From NCBI RefSeq assembly GCF_900101815.1, contig NZ_FNAO01000004.1, positions 310,001 to 374,000 of the forward strand: a stretch of DNA of 64,000 nt, written 5' to 3'. This document shows, piece after piece, positions 43,390 through 51,954 of this stretch. Position 1 is the first letter of the stretch; each line of letters opens with the position of its first letter. Below the pieces are notes generated by a model that was given only the letters and a program-made list of their open reading frames with translations, searched no databases and was not told where the DNA came from. Source of the DNA: Pricia antarctica (GTDB taxonomy: Bacteria > Bacteroidota > Bacteroidia > Flavobacteriales > Flavobacteriaceae). Made by a program: the position numbers and the translations under genes.

Positions 43390-44505
43390 TTATGTATTCG
43401 GAATCAACTCCCGCGTTTTGGCTTCATAATCCGTATATCCTTCTTTTCCGGGCGTGTAAAAACTGTCCTTGTTCCAATCGGAAACGGGAACATTTTCGCG
43501 AAACCGTCCTACCAGATCGGGATTGGAAACATATAATTTGGCGAAGGATACCAAATCGGCATGGCCATCGTCTATTACCCTATTCCCTTTCTCTTGGTCA
43601 AAGCCGGAATTAATCATTAGGGTACCCTTATACTTGGGGCGATAATGCTCGGCGATGTTGGTCACGGCAAAATCCAAACCGGATACATCGGTAAAGGGCT
43701 CGGATAGATGAATGTACGCCAAATCATATTCCTTGTCCAACCGCTCTATAATATAGTCGAAGGTGGGAATTGTATCTTTATCCATGGTCATTCCGAATAC
43801 ACCGTGAAGCGATGGATTAAATCGGGCCCCTATCCTATTTTCAGGCATCACCTTCTTAATTTCATCCAAAACCTCGAAGAAGAAACGGGCCTTATTTTCT
43901 TTACTCCCGCCATACTGATCCTCTCGATGGTTGCTGGTGCCATTAAAAAATTGATGGAAAAGATAGCCATTGGAAGAATGGATTTCGACACCATCGAATC
44001 CCGCTTCCATCGCATTTTTGGCAGCCTGAACAAACTCGTTTTGTGTTGTTTTAATATCTTCCAAGGTCATGGCCTTTGGAGTAACCGTTTTCTTTTGACC
44101 TTCGGGGGTGAATACTTCGGCATCGGGATTCAAGGCCGAGGGGGCCCAAGGCAATTCCCCATTATGAAAATCAGGGTGCGAGATGCGACCGACATGCCAT
44201 AATTGTGCAAAAATACGCCCGCCAGCTTGATGTACGGATTCGGTAACTTTCTTCCAACCGTCGATTTGTGCCTGGTTGTGCATGCCCCCCGTATTGATAT
44301 AGCCCACTGCCCGTTTTGAGACTTGCGAGCCTTCCGATATGATAAGGCCTGCGGTCGCCCTTTGGGTGTAGTATTTTACGTGAAGGTCGGTCGGTGCATC
44401 ATCATTATTTACCGCACGACTTCTGGTCATGGGAGCCATTACTACGCGATTAGGTAATTGAATATTGCCCATTGTGTATGGGGTTAAAAGGGATTGCTCT
44501 TTCAT
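43390..44505 (-). CDS. alkene reductase, Old Yellow Enzyme family
   Basis: A 371-residue FMN enzyme. LLTPYTMGNIQLPNRVVMAPMTRSR-type start (short parts: NRVVMAPMTRSR), GFDGVEIHSSNGYL with the catalytic His/Asn-type pair, TSNHREDQYGGS, and RIGARFNPSLHG near the FMN phosphate. It reduces activated alkenes, nitro compounds and enones with NAD(P)H. First gene of the five-gene redox run on the minus strand, which ends at the terminator near 40485. Confidence 0.93.
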   Translation of the reverse strand: MKEQSLLTPYTMGNIQLPNRVVMAPMTRSRAVNNDDAPTDLHVKYYTQRATAGLIISEGSQVSKRAVGYINTGGMHNQAQIDGWKKVTESVHQAGGRIFAQLWHVGRISHPDFHNGELPWAPSALNPDAEVFTPEGQKKTVTPKAMTLEDIKTTQNEFVQAAKNAMEAGFDGVEIHSSNGYLFHQFFNGTSNHREDQYGGSKENKARFFFEVLDEIKKVMPENRIGARFNPSLHGVFGMTMDKDTIPTFDYIIERLDKEYDLAYIHLSEPFTDVSGLDFAVTNIAEHYRPKYKGTLMINSGFDQEKGNRVIDDGHADLVSFAKLYVSNPDLVGRFRENVPVSDWNKDSFYTPGKEGYTDYEAKTRELIPNT

Positions 44506-44688
44506 TAAAATTTCATTTTAAATTATACTATTTATAAATCATTTTAGAATTCATGTATGGCATGCTATCACATAGGATGTTGTTATTGTCAAATTGGAAT
44601 TTAAAACAACTAGGCGCAATTGGAGGTTACAATCCAGAGGGATTTTGACGTGTTCGATATGGAAAAAACGAACTATCGACAAAAGGCA

Positions 44689-45255
44689 CTATTTATTCTT
44701 AGGTAAATCTTTGATAGCCCCACTGTAGCGAATGGGAAACCGTTGCGAACTGCTTACGCTAATCATACTTGTAAGGTTCGGGAATAGCGTAATATTGAAG
44801 TTGAAATTTTCGGAATCGTCCTTCATCTTAAACCTGAGGTCGTATCGCTGTGTAACCTTATCTTGGGTGATTTCCATTTCTGTAGGAATTCCTTCGAATT
44901 CAATTCCCGCCCCATCGGTATCGTAACCCCCGCCCATCTGTCGTTCCCCATAATAAGGAAGATAAACGGCGACGCTATCGCCCAATATTCTAAGATAATT
45001 GGAATTTCCGATAAGGCTAATCTGCCCTGCGGAACTTCCTGGGGGTAACAATCCCGCGTTCGAGATGCTGTTCAAACTGGCAGTGGCTAAGGGAAACGCC
45101 CTATCCGATATAATTTCGAAATTTTTGCTCGATACTAAATCGTCCAATTGTTTGCCCTTGCTATCCGTGATTTGGGAAGAACTACTACACGAAAGCATCA
45201 AACCGGCCAAAACACAAACCACAAAAATACGGTTCAAAGATGCTATTCCTTTCAT
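44689..45255 (-). CDS. DUF4251 lipoprotein
   Basis: A 188-residue protein from MKGIASLNRIFVV; an in-frame start six codons upstream exists. The signal ends at the lipobox LMLSC. The mature part carries YLRILGDSVAVYLPYYGERQ and FNITLFPNLTSMISVSSSQRF, the DUF4251 pattern seen in Bacteroidota. Function unknown. No partner genes; the upstream gap to the redox run is about 180 bases with nothing recognisable. Confidence 0.85.
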   Translation of the reverse strand: MKGIASLNRIFVVCVLAGLMLSCSSSSQITDSKGKQLDDLVSSKNFEIISDRAFPLATASLNSISNAGLLPPGSSAGQISLIGNSNYLRILGDSVAVYLPYYGERQMGGGYDTDGAGIEFEGIPTEMEITQDKVTQRYDLRFKMKDDSENFNFNITLFPNLTSMISVSSSQRFPIRYSGAIKDLPKNK

Positions 45256-45331
45256 TTTCCATATTTTGACCAAGATAACGACAATCTTGTCAACGGCTGC
45301 TTAAAATTATCATAAACTGATTACATTCCTT

Positions 45332-45961
45332 TTATGATATTTTGTCCAAAGCCTCATCGATAAGAACATCACCTGAGACCATCTCGAAAATGGCGTTTGG
45401 ACCCTTAGCATCATGTAAGGAGGCAACCAAAGTCCGGGCAACGTCTGCTCTTGGAATTTCCCCAGCGGATTCCAGTTCTCTCTTTAACTTGATTTTACCG
45501 GTGCCTTCATCATTGTTCAATGTGCCCGGTCTAACTATGGTATAATGGAGCCCACTATTTTTCAGATACTCGTCCGCATTGTGTTTCGCCTTGAGGTAAT
45601 CCTTTAGCTGATCGGCTTTTTCAGGATGCCCTGCCCCGATAGAACTTAGCATCACAAACTTTTTTATACCTGCTTTCTTACTGGCATCAATAAGCCGCTT
45701 AGCACCTTCTTGATCGACCTCGACCACTTTCTCTCCCCCGGAACCGGCCGCAAAGATTACCTTATCAATATTTTTCACAGCCTGTGATAGGTCATCCTCA
45801 AGATTGGCCACTACCGTTTTTACATCCTGACTTTTGAAAAAGTCTACTTGTTCATTCACCCTGACCATCGCAATCGGTTCGAAATCTTCCGAATTCTTTA
45901 AAATCTTTATTATTTTCTGCCCTGTGGTGCCATGTGCACCAGCTACTAATATATTTTCCAT
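45332..45961 (-). CDS. NAD(P)-binding SDR-like protein (YwnB/NmrA type)
   Basis: A 209-residue atypical SDR. ILVAGAHGTTGQKIIKIL is the nucleotide loop, VIFAAGSGGEK and KFVMLSSIGAGHPEKAD follow, then YLKAKHNADEYLKNSGLHYT. Matches the YwnB/NmrA-like group, which sense or reduce NAD(P) rather than act as classic oxidoreductases. Divergent from the outer-membrane protein gene upstream. Function unknown. Confidence 0.88.
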   Translation of the reverse strand: MENILVAGAHGTTGQKIIKILKNSEDFEPIAMVRVNEQVDFFKSQDVKTVVANLEDDLSQAVKNIDKVIFAAGSGGEKVVEVDQEGAKRLIDASKKAGIKKFVMLSSIGAGHPEKADQLKDYLKAKHNADEYLKNSGLHYTIVRPGTLNNDEGTGKIKLKRELESAGEIPRADVARTLVASLHDAKGPNAIFEMVSGDVLIDEALDKIS

Positions 45962-46218
45962 ATCTTCTTATTATTATTTGGCACTAAATTTAGGGCTATT
46001 GCTTATGATTTTGTAATGCAAACCACTTTAAGATCGACGGATATGGACGTGAAAGATCCACTGCGTAAATATCTCGACAAAAACACACACCTAACTGGTA
46101 GAATCGAACTCCCAATCCCTTGCGGGGAAGTTTATAGAGCGAATTTTACCAATTACTTAAAGCAAACCCGACTTTCATGCCAGATGAATATCTTTGCCAA
46201 CTTAAAACTAGCCAAAAC

Positions 46219-46989
46219 ATGTTTTCTTCCAAGAAAAAGTTTCTATCCCTACTATTTTGCAGCTTCTATGCCATAACGAATGCTCAACTCGTCAATATCG
46301 AGTCTAAACGCATGCAAAAGGATTCGGTTCGCTTTGCGCTTAAAAGCGATGTACTATTCGATTATACGGACAATAACGGGGATTATATTATCGAGATAGG
46401 CACAAACCTGACCACTCAATTGAAGTCTAAAGATTTGAAGAAGATTTTGTTTTTTATCGGCAACTACGATTTGATCCGGAGTAAGGAACAGGATTTTCAG
46501 AATTCATGGTTCTTTCATTTGCGCTACAACCAGAAGCTATCCAATCTGTTCCGTTTGGAAGGCTTTCTACAAAATCAGAACAACACCCTGCTGACCATTA
46601 CCTCCAGAAATCTCATCGGTGCGGGCGTTCGGCTAAAAGTTGTTTCTACCGAGTCTACCAAGTTGTATTTGGGCAATGCCTATATGTACGAAATTGAGAA
46701 AAATGATGCTACAAACGAACGTTTTTTCAATCACCGCAACAGCAGCTATTTATCGCTATCGCACGCCTTTGAAAAAATCAAACTCGATCTAACCGGAACA
46801 GTTTATTTCCAGCCTCTATACGACGATATCGGCAACCATCGCATTCTCAATCAAATAAAGGCGGAACTACCCATCTCGAAAATCGTTAGTCTTTCGGCCC
46901 TTTATAATTATTTTTATAGTAGTTTTTCGACCACAACGGCTATCGACCGGTCTTCGAAATTGAGCGTTGGACTTACTTTTGGTATTTGA
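46219..46989 (+). CDS. DUF481 family beta-barrel protein
   Basis: About 256 residues from MFSSKKKFLSLLFCSFY, a signal peptide ending near NAQ. The mature region is alternating beta strands with aromatic ends (FFHLRYNQKLSNLFRLEGFL, and LYLGNAYMYEIEKND), ending LSVGLTFGI, a pattern of DUF481 outer-membrane proteins. Two upstream in-frame starts are not preferred because they precede the signal. Role unknown. It begins 257 bases after the divergent SDR gene. Confidence 0.78.
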   Translation: MFSSKKKFLSLLFCSFYAITNAQLVNIESKRMQKDSVRFALKSDVLFDYTDNNGDYIIEIGTNLTTQLKSKDLKKILFFIGNYDLIRSKEQDFQNSWFFHLRYNQKLSNLFRLEGFLQNQNNTLLTITSRNLIGAGVRLKVVSTESTKLYLGNAYMYEIEKNDATNERFFNHRNSSYLSLSHAFEKIKLDLTGTVYFQPLYDDIGNHRILNQIKAELPISKIVSLSALYNYFYSSFSTTTAIDRSSKLSVGLTFGI

Positions 46990-47205
46990 AACGTATTTGT
47001 AGTTATGAATCAACTATCCCCACAATTTGTTTTCGAAGGAGTATCCAGCGTACAACGCCACTTTCGGCTTCCCATACTTCAATAATTCGTAGTGCTATTT
47101 TAACCATCATCGAAGGGTCCTTAGAGCGAAGGTCTATTTTTCAAATGCATAACCGCTCTTACGTACGGAAAAGCCTATTTTTACCATCTATTCTTTCTAT
47201 CATTT

Positions 47206-47553
47206 ATGGATTTACTAACGGCATTAACATTTGTATCTTCGATCTCATTTCTATGTTTTGGAGCCGCCTGTCTATTTGATGCACGCATGAAAGATGAATT
47301 CATTCGGTACGGACTGGCGGACCAGAGAAGGCTGACGGGATTTCTTCAAATTTTTGGGGGAATAGGGCTATTGACAGGATGGCTATTTTCTTCCCTACTG
47401 GCCCTTTTCTCATGCTTAGGCCTCACCCTGTTAATGGTTTTAGGTTTCGGGGTGCGAATCAAGATTAAAGATACGTGGCTACAAGCCATACCTTCGTTAA
47501 TCTATGCTTTACTTAATGCCTATTTAGCTATAAAATACTTTTCTATACCCTGA
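47206..47553 (+). CDS. small membrane protein, DoxX-like
   Basis: A 115-residue protein with four predicted membrane segments: residues 1-20, 43-62, 64-84 and 90-110. FEIRYGL-like KDEFIRYGLADQRRLTGFLQ and the GGIGLLTGW block fit DoxX-like proteins. Function unknown. It converges on another DoxX-like gene with a single base between the stops. The 216 bases before it hold no gene. Confidence 0.7.
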   Translation: MDLLTALTFVSSISFLCFGAACLFDARMKDEFIRYGLADQRRLTGFLQIFGGIGLLTGWLFSSLLALFSCLGLTLLMVLGFGVRIKIKDTWLQAIPSLIYALLNAYLAIKYFSIP

Positions 47554-47554
47554 T

Positions 47555-47920
47555 TTAAGATAGGTAGATTAGGACCAAACACAGTATCAAAAAAAGAAAG
47601 GCAGGAAACGATTTTATCAAGGGGTCCTTGATTTTCAGGTGCATGATTATGGAGCCTAGAAGCAGAATCGCCAACGCAATTGCTGCCGGTTTAATTAAGA
47701 AGGGATAAAATATGCCGGCCAGTAAAACAAGGGAGAGGCTTACCTTTAAAAACCCTACGACGTAACACATCCAAACCGGTAGCCCGTAGACTTGAAATTC
47801 CTCAGTCAGGGTTGTGGCGTTGCCTCCCCTCCAGCGTGTGGGTTTTTTGTTCTGTAGGAGCCAAACGTTCAATAAACTCAATCCAACAATCAGTTGGAGT
47901 ATAATTCTTACATATTCCAT
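47555..47920 (-). CDS. DoxX-like membrane protein
   Basis: A 121-residue protein with four hydrophobic segments and the DoxX-like pattern LLNVWLLQNKKPTRWRGG, EEFQVYGLPVWMCYVVGFLK, then LLAGIFYPFLIKPAAI. Members are small four-helix membrane proteins, some linked to redox or stress. Tail-to-tail with the preceding gene. Confidence 0.82.
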   Translation of the reverse strand: MEYVRIILQLIVGLSLLNVWLLQNKKPTRWRGGNATTLTEEFQVYGLPVWMCYVVGFLKVSLSLVLLAGIFYPFLIKPAAIALAILLLGSIIMHLKIKDPLIKSFPAFLFLILCLVLIYLS

Positions 47921-48196
47921 AACCTATTTTTGTTTAAAGTTAATGAACTCATTTCAATTTATTGTTTGGAACCGAAAATATTGGCTTTTGACGTCAGATA
48001 AGGTCAGTTTTTAACAGTATAACAGGGCCATGGTTATCAAAATGAGGAAATAAGCTATCAAAATGTGATATTCGTAGGTAAAAGAAAAAGTCAATATGAG
48101 TTCGATAGTAAGAGAAGTATTAGCATCGTTTTATGGAAGAAGTTTTGACGGTGTTCCTTTTCTCTTTCAAGCCTTATTCTTAACCTTTGTACTTCT

Positions 48197-48796
48197 ATGA
48201 AACATCTACATTACAAACTCTACAAACCTTTTGGAATGCTGAGTCAACTCTATTCGAACGATGCGAGGCAGAACCGTAAAAAGCGTTTTTTGACGGAACT
48301 CCGTGATTTTCCGGACGGTATTATGCCCATAGGCCGATTGGACGAAAAATCGGAAGGTCTTCTTTTAATGACGACGGATGGAAAAATCAGTTATGCCATC
48401 AATCGCAACGGAGTGGAGAAGGAATACTACGCGCAACTTGACGGAGAAATATCCGATGAGGCCATTGCGTTGTTGTCCAATGGTATTGATATCGGACTTC
48501 AAGGTACAACCTATGCCACAAGACCTTGCGTTACACATCGATTGAGTGCAAATCCCCAACTTCCAGAACCGAATGCTACTTTGCGATTAGGTCGCCACCG
48601 CCCAACGTCTTGGATTTCAATCGCCCTAACGGAAGGCAAGTTCCGCCAAGTACGCAAGATGACCGCTGCAGTAGGTTATCCAACCTTGCGACTGGTGCGC
48701 GTGCGGGTGGGTACGATTTCAATAGATAATTTGGTACCGAGAGAGGTGAAAATGGTAACGCAAACTCAAATCGATGCTGTGGTGCAATCGATTTGA
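48197..48796 (+). CDS. rRNA pseudouridine synthase, RluE/RsuA-like
   Basis: A 199-residue enzyme without an N-terminal S4 domain. The start YKLYKPFGMLSQL and the catalytic Asp loop MPIGRLDEKSEGLLLMT (RLDxxxxGLLL) define the RsuA/RluE group. GKFRQVRKMTAAVGYPTLRL is the conserved RNA-binding end. It would isomerise a 23S rRNA uridine; RluE modifies position 2457 in Escherichia coli. Standalone gene with an AT-rich 276-base leader containing no recognised element. Confidence 0.9.
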   Translation: MKHLHYKLYKPFGMLSQLYSNDARQNRKKRFLTELRDFPDGIMPIGRLDEKSEGLLLMTTDGKISYAINRNGVEKEYYAQLDGEISDEAIALLSNGIDIGLQGTTYATRPCVTHRLSANPQLPEPNATLRLGRHRPTSWISIALTEGKFRQVRKMTAAVGYPTLRLVRVRVGTISIDNLVPREVKMVTQTQIDAVVQSI

Positions 48797-48821
48797 AAGC
48801 TACTTAACACCGGCGTAAATA

Positions 48822-49274
48822 CTATATGCGCTTCACACGAACGGCATTCATGCCTTTCATACCTTTCTCGAGCTCAAAGGAGACAGCGTTGCCTTCGTCG
48901 ATTTCGTCAATAAGACCACTTACGTGTACGAAATATTTCTCGTTGTTTTCGGAATCGATGATAAAGCCGAACCCTTTGTTAAAGTCGTAGAATGAAACTT
49001 TACCGTTTCTTACCGGGTCAAACTTTTCTTCGTCGCCTTCTTCCTTTTTGGGTATTCCCAGTATGATGTCGTCCGCATCTACTTTCACCTTTTTAGCGGG
49101 ATCGGGTGGGGTGTCAACCAGGTTGCCCATGTGATCTACATAGGCAAAAGGTATACCTCCGCCACTATCTTTATCCGCCTTACGGGCTTCTTTTTTCTTC
49201 TGTTTTTCTTCACGCTTTTTCAAGCGTTTTTTTTCTTTTTCAGTTTTACTATACGTCTGCTGCGATTTAGCCAT
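48822..49274 (-). CDS. cold-shock-domain protein with basic N-terminal tail
   Basis: A 150-residue protein. Residues 1-40 are Lys/Arg/Glu-rich and helical (KTEKEKKRLKKREEKQKKKE). Residues ~85-150 are a cold-shock domain (NGKVSFYDFNKGFGFIIDSE, then YFVHVSGLIDE). It likely binds RNA with the tail adding affinity. The next gene upstream, a 72-residue charged protein, is on the same strand but 60 bases away. Common layout in Flavobacteriia. Confidence 0.9.
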   Translation of the reverse strand: MAKSQQTYSKTEKEKKRLKKREEKQKKKEARKADKDSGGGIPFAYVDHMGNLVDTPPDPAKKVKVDADDIILGIPKKEEGDEEKFDPVRNGKVSFYDFNKGFGFIIDSENNEKYFVHVSGLIDEIDEGNAVSFELEKGMKGMNAVRVKRI

Positions 49275-49333
49275 TCTTTATTTTATCCTTTTAAAATTTA
49301 GGAGGATAAGGTATGTATTTTATTTGATCCCCA

Positions 49334-49552
49334 CTACAATAATCGGCCTTTTAGTCGTTTTTCTATTTTTTGCTTGATGGCGGTCAGGCGTTTCATCACG
49401 TCCATCAGCTGTTTGTCTTTCGTTTTCTTATACTCTTCATTGATCGATAAAATCAATTGCTTTGCCTCCCTTGCGGCGTTTACACGGTCACTGGTTGTCA
49501 ATCCGGACCATTTTCTGTTTTCAAAATTGGAAGCTCTCTCTAATATCTCCAT
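49334..49552 (-). CDS. small charged hypothetical protein
   Basis: A 72-residue, helical, Lys/Arg/Glu-rich protein (NAAREAKQLILSINEEYKKT, then MKRLTAIKQKIEKRL). No family recognised. Start ATG at 49552. It sits upstream of the cold-shock-domain gene and may share its transcript, suggesting an RNA-linked role. Existence is supported by an open, codon-like frame only. Confidence 0.6.
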   Translation of the reverse strand: MEILERASNFENRKWSGLTTSDRVNAAREAKQLILSINEEYKKTKDKQLMDVMKRLTAIKQKIEKRLKGRLL

Positions 49553-49687
49553 AGTACATAAAAATTTATAATAAAACTACTGATTTTCAATTTGCACTGT
49601 TTTAGCCGTGCTCAAAGAGAATATAATAATAATACAAAATTTGGAGATAAAAAATTCTGTTTATTGTTTTTAACAATAGTTTAAACA

Positions 49688-49720
49688 ATAAACCCTCATC
49701 CAACGCGGATAAGGGTTCTT
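49688..49720 (-). terminator. imperfect hairpin terminator
   Basis: AACCCTCATCC / GGATAAGGGTT (49691-49701, 49707-49717) form a stem with one G-U type mismatch. On the minus strand it is followed by a T-rich tail. It lies about 25 bases after the stop of the lipoprotein gene at 49744. Confidence 0.75.
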
Positions 49721-49743
49721 TTTCCATTATAATAATAGGATAC

Positions 49744-50541
49744 CTATTTTTTCAAAGAAATATCCTCTTTACTACCATTAGGATAGGCCAATTCAGCTAC
49801 GGTATCGCAACTGCCGTCGCCAAAATCTACGGATACTTCGAGGCCATTTTTGTTCAACAGCATGAGTCCCTTTCCAACATAATCACAACCGAAATTGGCT
49901 TCAAGCAGCTTGGGAACGCTTACAGCATAGGTATTGCCATCGGCCTTTAGGGTCCAATCACCCTCTAGAGTAAGCATTCCATCGCCGAATTGCTCGCCAA
50001 AAACGATGGCAAAGGTCTTGCTTCCCTTTTCGGAGATGACCCCACCATCGGCCATGGTGATCGTCATGTCACTAACGACATCAAAAACGATTGAATTTTC
50101 CTGTTCCAAATCGAACGCGAAACTTCGGGTACCGTCAATACCGATTTTGCCGACCATTAAATGGTCGAAATTTACGGCATAGGCGTAAGATTCTCCTTCC
50201 TTTCCATATACTACGGATAAGGAACCGTTTAAGATTTCCCCATTTTCTTCTACACTGCAATTATCAAAGGAGACAGAATAACCGGTTTCGGAATACACCG
50301 CTTGATAACAAGCGTCGACTTTTGCACTTTTCCCGGTTTTATTAGTATTGAACAAATCACGTACGATATTGTCGGCGGCACTGGAAACTTCATCGATTTC
50401 CAAAACCGTCTTCACTTCGGCCTGCGATAGCTCCGTCTCCTGTTCTACCGCGTCTTTATCATCTTTACTACAACTGTAAACGACCAATACCATACTGCCT
50501 AACAGTAAAAACTTTCCGATTGGGTTACTTACTTTTTTCAT
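49744..50541 (-). CDS. hypothetical lipoprotein
   Basis: A 265-residue protein. The signal MKKVSNPIGKFLLLGSMVLV ends in the lipobox VYSC. The mature part contains a Cys pair (KVDACYQAVYSETGYSVSFD, NCSVEENG) and a beta-rich region with many Gly/Asp turns, ending with a further Cys pair (NFGCDYVG, DGSCDTVAEL). No family recognised. It is divergent from the GntR regulator, about 185 bases away; the two could be related in regulation, but nothing proves it. Confidence 0.7.
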   Translation of the reverse strand: MKKVSNPIGKFLLLGSMVLVVYSCSKDDKDAVEQETELSQAEVKTVLEIDEVSSAADNIVRDLFNTNKTGKSAKVDACYQAVYSETGYSVSFDNCSVEENGEILNGSLSVVYGKEGESYAYAVNFDHLMVGKIGIDGTRSFAFDLEQENSIVFDVVSDMTITMADGGVISEKGSKTFAIVFGEQFGDGMLTLEGDWTLKADGNTYAVSVPKLLEANFGCDYVGKGLMLLNKNGLEVSVDFGDGSCDTVAELAYPNGSKEDISLKK

Positions 50542-50698
50542 ATTTAAAACATTTGGGTTTATATTGTATAAACGTAATGGCCAAGACTTTAGTGTTTGAT
50601 TACCGTTTATTCGACAAACGGTAGTCCCATCGTTTTGTTTAAAATTCCACCAATTTTAAAAATAGAATATACTTTTTAAGATTTCGCTACGTTGTAGA

Positions 50699-50710
50699 AT
50701 CGTATACGAT
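50699..50710. promoter_or_regulatory. palindromic GntR/FCD-type operator
   Basis: Perfect 12-base palindrome ATCGTATACGAT immediately upstream of the GntR-family gene (start 50727). The GTATAC core is a known feature of FadR/FCD-subfamily operators, suggesting autoregulation. A TATATTTA element follows, close to the start. Confidence 0.55.
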
Positions 50711-50726
50711 ATTCTATATTTACAAC

Positions 50727-51359
50727 ATGTCAAATAAGACCAACGTTAGGGACAAGGTTCGGGAACATCTTTTGGAACAAATGCAGGAGGGCAATCTAGA
50801 GGCCGGACAAAGTATAAGTTTGGCGGCCCTGGCCAGAAAGCTAAAGGTCAGTGTCACCCCAGTAAGAGAGGCGCTTACCCAATTACAGCAATCACAAATC
50901 GTTCAAGCCATACCCAATCGCGGTTTCAGTATTGCGAAGGTAAACCCCGAGGAGGCCAAAAACCTGTATGAACTCGTAGCCCATCTAGAACTGCTTGCTT
51001 TAGAGGAATCTACCTTCGATGAAGCGGCCATAGAAAGGCTGAAGAACCAGCGTGATGTGGTGGCCAAGGCCGAGGATTCCCTAGAACGGGTCAATGCATA
51101 TATGGAATTCCATCGTTTATTGACCGATAACTATAACAATTCTGTGGTTCAACAGATTTTAACCGATCTCAAGACCCGTGTCTTTTTTTATGAGAGGGCA
51201 TTTATGGCCAATGACTCCTTCCATTACAATTCTAATGCCCAACACGACGCCATTATTTCCGCCATTGAAGAGGATAATATTCCCTCTGCATCCCTTTTTC
51301 TTAAAATGAATTGGATGCTCATTCAGAGTTATATCGAGAAGCAGTTGGTGGTGTTGTAG
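50727..51359 (+). CDS. GntR family transcriptional regulator, FCD subfamily
   Basis: A 210-residue regulator. The N-terminal winged helix-turn-helix is clear: GQSISLAALARKLKVSVTP followed by VREALTQLQQSQIV. The C-terminal helical FCD domain shows the metal/ligand pattern near EFHRLLTDNYNN and HYNSNAQHDAIISAI. Regulators of this type respond to organic acids or acyl-CoA. No catabolic operon is adjacent, so targets are unknown. A palindromic GTATAC operator lies just upstream. Confidence 0.92.
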   Translation: MSNKTNVRDKVREHLLEQMQEGNLEAGQSISLAALARKLKVSVTPVREALTQLQQSQIVQAIPNRGFSIAKVNPEEAKNLYELVAHLELLALEESTFDEAAIERLKNQRDVVAKAEDSLERVNAYMEFHRLLTDNYNNSVVQQILTDLKTRVFFYERAFMANDSFHYNSNAQHDAIISAIEEDNIPSASLFLKMNWMLIQSYIEKQLVVL

Positions 51360-51595
51360 GGAAAATGCCAAACTTTAAATGCCTCCCAAAATTTCGGGAT
51401 TAAATCCATCTGCAAACATGGCGGCTCAAGATGAAACCCGCTTTATCGTATTAGGAGAAGGAATACACTTCAATATAGCATGAAGAATACACTTCAACCC
51501 TAATGTCATAATGAATGAAGTTGGTAATCCATACAGTTGTACTCCGGGTAGTCGGCGGCAGGGAAGACATGTGCTAAAGGCATGAACATATAAGC

Positions 51596-51865
51596 TCATT
51601 TATTTTTCTTGGAAATTGTAGCTATAAATTGCCGAATGGGCAGGGGTAGGTTCTTTTCGTCATAACGGGCCTCGTGTTCTTCTTCGCCGTCGATCAGTTT
51701 GAGGTGGTATTGGAAACCATCCCTTAACGCGGTGTTTACTGATTTCTGTTTACCTTCGAAGGCCTCAAAAAGGCTTTCTTTTGTTTTATCTTTCAAATGG
51801 ATATCTCCTTTATATTCTTTGGGAATACCCGTAAAACCGCCTTCTATCAAAATTTCGTATTTCAT
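51596..51865 (-). CDS. emfourin-type protealysin inhibitor
   Basis: An 89-residue protein, MKYEILIEGGFTGIPKEY, with later YHLKLIDGEEEHEARYD and LPLPIRQFIATI. The start, the EGGFxGI block and the FD-LP-Ixx end fit the emfourin family, slow-tight inhibitors of protealysin-like M4 proteases. It sits 89 bases downstream of such a protease on the same strand, the arrangement known for Serratia protealysin and its inhibitor. Confidence 0.85.
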   Translation of the reverse strand: MKYEILIEGGFTGIPKEYKGDIHLKDKTKESLFEAFEGKQKSVNTALRDGFQYHLKLIDGEEEHEARYDEKNLPLPIRQFIATISKKNK

Positions 51866-51954
51866 CTTTCTTGTTCCGTATTTCTTAATTGTTAGCCGGA
51901 AGGATGGTTTTTAACTTCCCAATGCGCCCTTCCTATTTCTAATTTCATGGTTCC

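Noticed and set aside
46986-47279. Open frame overlapping the DUF481 end and the DoxX-like start
   Set aside because: Overlaps two better genes and has no family features; a weak resemblance of one segment to LytTR domains was too slight.
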